Source: Antedon mediterranea (taxonomy: Eukaryota > Echinodermata > Crinoidea > Comatulida > Antedonidae). Taken from it: DNA of 64,000 nt. Within the stretch, counting starts at the first letter, position 1. The number at the start of each line of letters is the position of its first letter. This document shows, in pieces, positions 57,854 through 64,000 of the stretch. The notes below the pieces were generated by a model that worked only from the letters and a program-made list of their open reading frames with translations, was not told the DNA's origin and did not search any database. The translations under genes were made by a program, and so were the position numbers. The stretch is taken from NCBI RefSeq assembly GCF_964355755.1, contig NC_092680.1:5805001-5869000 (forward strand), read 5' to 3'.

Positions 57854-59746
57854 TATTTTATATCTGTAAAGTACTTGCGTTGATTTCTATTGTATACTAT
57901 ATATATATGTACAGTAATTATGTAAAAGATATTGTAATGTTATTATTAATTATTATATATTCTAGGTTATTTTTATTTTTTTAGTAATGTGTTTTGTTGT
58001 GGGTCCCTACGAGACAAGTTTTTAACTTCTAGAAGGGATCCATGATAATAATGACTACCAATTACTGCTTTATCTATGTTCACTTTAATATCTTTTTTCT
58101 ATTTTATATATATTCATTCATTATTATCTAAATAAATATTATCTGAATCTGAATCTGAATCAGTATAATTTGGTGGGCGGGGAGGGTGGAAGCTTGGTTT
58201 ATCCAAATGTACTTGTAAGGTTTTAAACTGCATTTAAAACCTGCTTCAGGGTGGGTATATTCGCTAGTAATATTCTAAAGATACTGTACCAGTATTTTAA
58301 AAGTTTTGTTATTTTTTATGTTCTGACCCAATTGACAAGATGTTAGTTTTTATATATACCATAAATATAGTGTCTTATACAATTCAAATCAAGTATATAC
58401 AACTTCCATAATCATCTTAATTTAACATTTGATTCAGAATTAGTGATGAGACTTTTAATAATACACATTCTAATTCTGTGAAGGACAGCTCCTACACAAT
58501 CATTATCAGCGTATGTGTTTTGGTATATTGCAATGATATCGAATAAACTGGTGTTCTGTTTCATCTCTGGCCTTTAACAATATATGCTAAAGATGAAGTA
58601 AAGTCAGCACCTCCACAACTTTGTGTCTACAAGAGAATAGGGATGATGCAATTAAATGCAGGCCGGAATATTTTAATAGCTGATAACAATTTATATTTTA
58701 TCAGTTGAATGATTCACCCTCGCATGTCAATGACCTGAGTTGTCACATGACTGTTAAGATATTGAAGGTTTAAAAACTTTTGACATACACATTACAAACA
58801 ACACATTTCTTGAAAAACATTTATTACAATATATGGTTTCAAATTTATCATAAAATTTATCTTTTCTTATAGAATAATTATGAATATTTGAATTCAAAAA
58901 ATATTTTAAAAATTTGTTATTTTATTTTTTTTAAATTTAAAATGGAATGTTATATGAAATTGTCATATTTGTCAATTACACACAGCACATATAAATTCAT
59001 TATCCTTATTCAATGGTGCCACACTCATTTAAAATGTATGTACAGAGTTAATGGCAGTTACATACATGGTCCTAATACTACTCTATCTAAAGTTAATTCA
59101 TAGTACAGAGGTACTTTTTAAATCATACCCATACTAGTTTTAATCAATTGCAGAAAATTTAAATATTTTATTAACTAAATTAATTAGTTATTACAAAATA
59201 CAATTACATGTAAATCTTATTTTAAAATGCCACCACCAAACAAAATGTTGTCCAAATAATACTATGATGAAATTGTTGTGGCATGTACAAGGTTTTAATT
59301 ACTAAAATTAAGTAGGAGTTGCAGCAGCGTGCTATATTTCATTTATTTCTAGCCTCAAAATGCGTTCCACAGTCACCAAATGGCCGATTAGATATCATGG
59401 TTGTAACCATTTTATGAATCGGCTTGATTTCACCAGATCAAATTACAGTTAACTAATTGTTGGTGGCTGAACTGACCTAAATGTAAATTCATTTTATACA
59501 ATTTTAATAAAGCAGTTAAAATAATATTTGGGTAAGATTGCACAAATGTGATGACCATGTCGAGGTACTTCATAATCATTTGCCTGTGGTTCTCAACAAA
59601 TTCTTAGTGTAGATAACCTGATTGTAATTTATGAATAATCTTCAAGTTCATATTAGCATAGCGTTACGGTCAGATTTGGCCCACAGACGGCTAATTGAGA
59701 CCTTCATTGCATCATTTAGTATGGGCCTACCATATTACAGGTGTTA
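57854..59746. other. TAF1C 3' UTR and convergent intergenic region
   Basis: A LINE-like 3' tail lies at about 57990-58162 (GTGGGTCCCTACGAGACAAG ... AATAAATATTATCTGAATC with CTGAAT repeats). The remaining 1.6 kb is AT-rich, with no exon recognised on either strand. Confidence 0.5.
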
Positions 59747-60157
59747 CTAAAACAGGGCCAAAATTTTCCTCTCAAGAAATTCATTATCTTCTATAGCTGT
59801 GATGCACTGTAATATTGCAGGCACTTCAATACCTCTAATTAACAACACAGGTATGACGTTTTCCAGACAGTTTTTCAATGAATTCGCCAACGCTGCGTTC
59901 ATTTTATAACTAAATGTTCCACAATCCCTTGTTGAATTTGAAATTAAAAGGAATATGTAACGTGATTTACACATAGCTGCTATCATCTGGTTGCATTTGT
60001 ATTCTCCAACTGTCTCGTCTCTACGATCAAAATAAACAGTTTTTTCATGGTCCTCAAGAAATTTTCTTATGTTATTTGCATCTTCATAATCATTGTCATG
60101 AAACCACAAGAGTACATCATATTGATAGTATGGTGGTGGGAGATCCACAGCTGCCAT
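59747..60157 (-). CDS. small TIR-domain-only protein
   Basis: Uninterrupted 136-codon ORF starting MAAVDLPPPYYQYDVLLWFH. The order of elements fits a TIR fold: strand A YDVLLWFHDND (about 14-24), helix A ANNIRKFLEDH, strand B and BB loop VYFDRRDETVGEY (usual RDxxPG; here Val for Pro), strand C YIFLLISNS, helix C, strand D NVIPVLLI and a C-terminal FLERKI. There is no death domain, LRR, transmembrane segment or SAM domain. The Glu of catalytic TIR NADases is not evident (TFSYKMNAAL in its place), so signalling or decoy function is more likely than NAD cleavage; that is inference. An acceptor-like TTCCAG lies just upstream on the minus strand, so a 5' untranslated exon is probable. Echinoderms carry many orphan TIR genes. 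Confidence 0.75.
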   Translation of the reverse strand: MAAVDLPPPYYQYDVLLWFHDNDYEDANNIRKFLEDHEKTVYFDRRDETVGEYKCNQMIAAMCKSRYIFLLISNSTRDCGTFSYKMNAALANSLKNCLENVIPVLLIRGIEVPAILQCITAIEDNEFLERKILALF

Positions 60158-61348
60158 ATTGACAGTAAGTACTGTATCTGGAATGAAAACAGCAGATTCA
60201 ACTCATTAAACTAAATTAAAACACAAACGATATCATTATCAATGCATTGTACTGTATTTGTAACCCATTATTTATGGCCCATTTTATTATTTATGGAGTA
60301 TTACCAATTATTTATGGATAGAGTAGTAGTAGTAGGCCTACCACTATACAAAACAGGCTGCACCACAACAACAATCGTACAACAAGCTTAACGGTTAATA
60401 ATTAACCTATTTTAAAAACATTAAATGATTCTCCCGTTGCGTAAAAAAATTCCTACTACTAAAGTACTAGCCTAGACACTCTAGCTAGGAGGGGATAGCC
60501 TAATAATAGGCCTAGTTTAGGCTAGGCCAATAGATAGGCTAGCTATCTAGTCTAGGCCTACTTTTTTAAAGTTTATTACTATTAGGCTAGGCCTAGCTAA
60601 AGTGTAAGGCCTACTACTTACTAGCTAGGCTAGGCCTGGCCTCTACTAGTAGGGCCTAGTTAGGCCTATAATAGTATAAGGCCAGGCTAGGCCTAGGCTA
60701 GCCCTAGACTACTATAATTTAATACTAGGCTAGGGCCTTTATCTTTATCTATTATACCATAATTTACTTTCAAAAAGTCTGTAGAATATAAATAAGGATC
60801 AGGTAGCTAGCTAGACCTACCGGTAGCTCTCTTCTTGCTCTTTTTTCTTTAATTTTCTTCCCGCATGTCATAGTTCACTGCACACAAGTCCTTTTCTCTT
60901 CCCATAATACCATCTACTTCCTCTTTCAAAGCGTATCGCCTGAAAACGTAAGTGTTTTCCTTCAATGAGTTGAAAAATCCATTTAAATCAAGTGCACTCA
61001 ATTACATTTTAAAGTTTTAACTATATCTATATTTATAAATATAATTTTATGATCTTGATTCAGTGTTTAATAATCGAAAACAGTTTCTGTAACATTAAAA
61101 ATTACGTGTAAACACCAAGCACTTTCTAGGCCTATTATCATGAATAAATAATTTCAGTGTGAAAGTGCAGTAGCGCCCGACAGAACTAACCGGCCCTATC
61201 TAGCTAGGGCCTAGACTAACTTAACCAACTACATTCATTAAGAATTGAGTTTGTAATTACGCCAACTATTTGTGTAGCCTATCTAGCCTAGCCTAGCCTG
61301 GATGATAGGCCCTCTACTCTAGCCTAGAGAGTAGTAAGTAGGCCTAGG
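60158..61348. other. non-coding, CTAGGCCT-rich DNA upstream of the TIR gene
   Basis: Palindromic CTAG/GGCCTA low-complexity blocks at 60475-60745 and 61195-61348. No exon could be supported, though the 5' untranslated exon of the TIR gene probably lies here. Confidence 0.5.
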
Positions 61349-62114
61349 GGCGCTACTGCTGCAGTTTCGCACCACACAGTCAGTTGTATCTTCGATTTCT
61401 CACCTAAACTTCCCTTTTTCACACTTACAACATAATATTATGTAACATGTTTATACGTTTCGACCACTTACGAAGTAATTTTTTAAAAATAACAATACTT
61501 TTCAAAACATCAAAACAATACTGAACTCGCTGTCAACACACTGCGAAATGTTCGCCATCTTATATTTATCACTTAATTGCCAGAATGTATGCTTCATTTT
61601 CACCCCAAAAATGTAGAAACTATAGAGGGCAGTGTTATAAAATCCGATTACACATTATAACCTATGCCTATTTAATTTTGAAAGGCAAGAAATGTTTTCA
61701 GCTGGCGAAATAGAGGTTAAATTAATATCTCATTATTAGTATTATTATTCATATTATTAATAGTTCCTATCAATGTTTTATGTACGGACTTGTATCGTCG
61801 CCGTTTTGATATGTTCAGCTGGTTCTTTATAAAAAACCACCACTCTTTGCAGTTTTAAAATAAAAACAGAAAATAAAACATGCATTGATTTCTGGCAATT
61901 TTCTGATTCTAAAATGGCCACAGTTCGATCCAAGTATTCGCGGAAAAAGAACTGTTTTGAAAGGCATTTTTTATTGTGATAAAGGTAATATAACGGTGGC
62001 TAAATCATGGGAACATGTTACATAATGGCCCAAAATTGTATGATGTGGGCGTGAGAACAAAATTAAGCAAGAAATCGAAGAAACAACAGTGTGGTGCGAA
62101 ACTGCAGTAGCGCC
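61349..62114. mobile_element. 766-bp non-autonomous element, 8-bp target duplication
   Basis: TIRs GGCGCTACTG(CTGC)AGTTTCGC...CACCACAC and GTGTGGTGCGAAACTGCAG...TAGCGCC. GGCCTAGG directly flanks both ends (61341-61348, 62115-62122). The 8-bp duplication suggests a hAT-type element, with the caveat that this word is abundant locally. Confidence 0.75.
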
Positions 62115-62274
62115 GGCCTAGGCCCCTAGGCTAGGGCCTAGCTAGGCCTAGCCTAGAAGTAGTAGTAGTAGTAGGCTAGTAGGCCTAGTACTATAACTAG
62201 TAGAGGCTTGATGGCAGATGCTAGATTATAATAGGGGGTCTGATTATAAAATAATTTTTCTTAATAGCAGTATG

Positions 62275-63447
62275 CAGGGTTGTAGCTAAGAATTTTTGAG
62301 GGTGGAAAAAAAAAAATTTGAGGGTGGTTTTTTACTAAGCTTGCGAGCGAAGCGAGGAACTTAGGCTGGGGGCCAGGGGGCCGCCAAGGGCCCCCGGTCG
62401 GGGTTCAGGGGCGGAAGGCCCCTGAAAAAATTTGCTATATTGACCTTTATAAGACTCATTTTAATGATGGTTTATATGTGTAATTTTTTACATTTTTTTT
62501 TATTAATAATATTATCATTGTTCAGGTGAATGATTTTAATAAAGCAAAACATTACTTTTACCATGGACGTAATTATACGTACCTCCCGGTTTATACCTCC
62601 ATGCTTTGACAGTGTAAGTGTAGGCCTACCATTTGGACCTAAACATAACTGCCTTTGTGGTTACCTTGCCCCTGAAGAACGCCTAGGCCTAGCTAGCTTG
62701 CATGAATTAAATAAATTTGTTCGATTTAGCCGAGAATATTTTTTCAAGATAAAAACCTCTTATTGATATTCATGCCGCACAACAACCACGTAGAAAAACA
62801 TCACGATGTACTTACATGAACGAACGTACATTTCGCCAGGTCTGCGGCCTGGGCGATGAATGATCTAGGCTATCATCCGAGCCATACTACAGTATACTCG
62901 CGCTAATGATGTAATTCACAAAATAAAAAATAATAACAGTACAAGATATATAGTATGTTTCAATTCAATGTTTTTTTAATAAATACACGTAGTCGGGAAG
63001 TTACTCCACAAAGCAGTCGGCGTGGAACGGTTGATTAGCCTACAGTTTAATTCGCCGGTTTTTTTAAATATTCTCCATGATTCATTCATACAGAGGAGAT
63101 AAGAAAATCGTGCACAGCATGCAAAGCTAGCAAGCTGCATGCTAGGTTGTGATGTTCACTCAAGTGGAACTTGAGCGTACCGTCCAATCAGCATTAAGTA
63201 CATGACAGTTCTGCTTGGTTGATTTTCAACAAAGCTGTGTGTTTTGTGCTAGGCTTCTGCATTGTGCGATGTGAGCTTGTGTTAGCTAGAATATGCCCGA
63301 TATTTCGCGGAAAAAAAAGGAATTTAGGGTGGGCGGACAGGTACGTCTGACGCTGGGCGGAAGGCCTTAAAATTAGCTTTAGACTGGGCGGGAGGCTTTT
63401 AGGCAGGGCGGCCCCGCCCGGCTCCGCCCTGCACAATTACATCCCTG
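62275..63447. mobile_element. 1.17-kb non-autonomous element, AGTATG target duplication
   Basis: Ends CAGGGTTGTA and (complement of) CAGGGATGTA; AGTATG flanks both sides (62269-62274, 63448-63453). GC-rich direct motifs near both ends (GGCCGCCAAGGGCCCCCGG; GGGCGGCCCCGCCCGG) contrast with the AT-rich interior. No transposase ORF. hAT-like by its ends; superfamily tentative. Confidence 0.7.
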
Positions 63448-63657
63448 AGTATGAAATAAGCCTAGGCCTACAATCATCATGCACTCCGCTAGATTTAATC
63501 ACCGAATGAGAAAAGATTGTAAAGTTGAATTGAATTCCTTCTTTGTCCTGGAATTGGATGATGTATCCGATTTAATAATCATCATGATATTGTTTCACCG
63601 CTTATTGCAAACAATAGATAACATTTTTATTTATTTTTTAAATAGAAGCCTTTCAGG

Positions 63658-64000
63658 ATGACTCGCTATTCGCATGATGTTGATAACACTGCCAAGTGTA
63701 AGTTTATTAATTAATATTTCGATCTACAAAAGTATCTAATGAAGCATATTATTTGTCAATATGTTGTTACAACTAGTTTTAATGGTGCTAATGTTAGTAA
63801 TATTTGTTATTGCAGCTTGTAAGGCTCGAGGCTCTTATCTCCGTGTTCACTTCAAGGTAAGAAATTAATATAGGTATACAGATAAACAAATGAATGGCGA
63901 AAAAAAACTATATTGTTTGTATGACTGTTATGCATAGATTTGATTATTAATTTACAAAAGTTAGACAATATCAATACTGTATAAAGCTTAAACTTTATGT
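63658..64000 (+). CDS. RPL17: 60S ribosomal protein L17 (uL22), 5' part
   Basis: Exons 63658-63697 and 63816-63856 in phase give MTRYSHDVDNTAKSCKARGS then YLRVHFK, the highly conserved start of eukaryotic L17. The gene continues past the window edge. L17 lines the ribosomal exit tunnel. The ATG follows closely on possible acceptors (AATAG at about 63645 and TTTCAG at about 63656), so the 5' untranslated exon lies upstream. Vertebrate RPL17 introns host SNORD58; the two introns visible here show no C/D structure. Confidence 0.93.

Noticed and set aside
63194-63436. 80-codon minus-strand frame before RPL17
   Set aside because: It lies inside the GC-rich end of the 62275-63447 transposon.

Overview
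The window is eukaryotic, multi-exon and AT-rich. Its gene content (UBAP2/lingerer, TPGS2, SUPT7L, POLI, ANAPC11, TAF1C, RPL17), the small TIR-only gene, compact introns full of short MITEs, and CTAGGCCTAG-type palindromic low-complexity DNA all suggest a marine invertebrate deuterostome, most likely an echinoderm. That placement is inference; the gene identities rest on conserved protein motifs read from the sequence.

Layout: 1-1322 non-coding; 1323-16386 (+) a 24-coding-exon UBAP2/UBAP2L homologue; 16387-18744 its probable 3' UTR, with a minisatellite; 19861-20249 (+) a two-exon secreted or GPI-anchored acidic protein; 21190-23823 (-) a BTB-BACK-Kelch protein; 24337-27599 (+) TPGS2, tail-to-tail with SUPT7L (28253-32537, -); 33270-37609 (+) POLI, divergent from SUPT7L; 38457-43937 (-) ANAPC11, whose 4.9-kb intron holds an intact pogo/Tigger-derived ORF (40673-42706, -) that has lost two of three catalytic acids; 45451-47191 a fold-back transposon with about 480-bp arms; 47665-57853 (+) TAF1C; 59747-60157 (-) a TIR-domain protein; 63658 onward (+) the start of RPL17.

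The most interesting signal lies in the introns of the UBAP2 homologue. Ten sense-strand segments have the anatomy of box C/D snoRNAs: terminal stem, RTGATGA box C and CTGA box D. They fall into four families with 5, 2, 2 and 1 copies. One family carries an antisense element with a perfect 12-nt match to the conserved 18S stretch AAGAACGAAAGT, the SNORD59/snR54 target. Another matches GCTACACTGA, the SNORD82 target. The others have unassigned guides. Two of the multiplications were made by duplicating intron blocks inside the host gene, and one block carried the start of a coding exon with it.

Most genes are housekeeping: stress-granule/ubiquitin-linked RNA binding, tubulin polyglutamylation, SAGA, translesion synthesis, APC/C, RNA polymerase I initiation and the ribosome. 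I see no operon-like functional link, although snoRNAs, TAF1C and RPL17 all serve ribosome production. Exon boundaries were set by hand from GT/AG signals, reading phase and remembered family motifs; no alignment was run.
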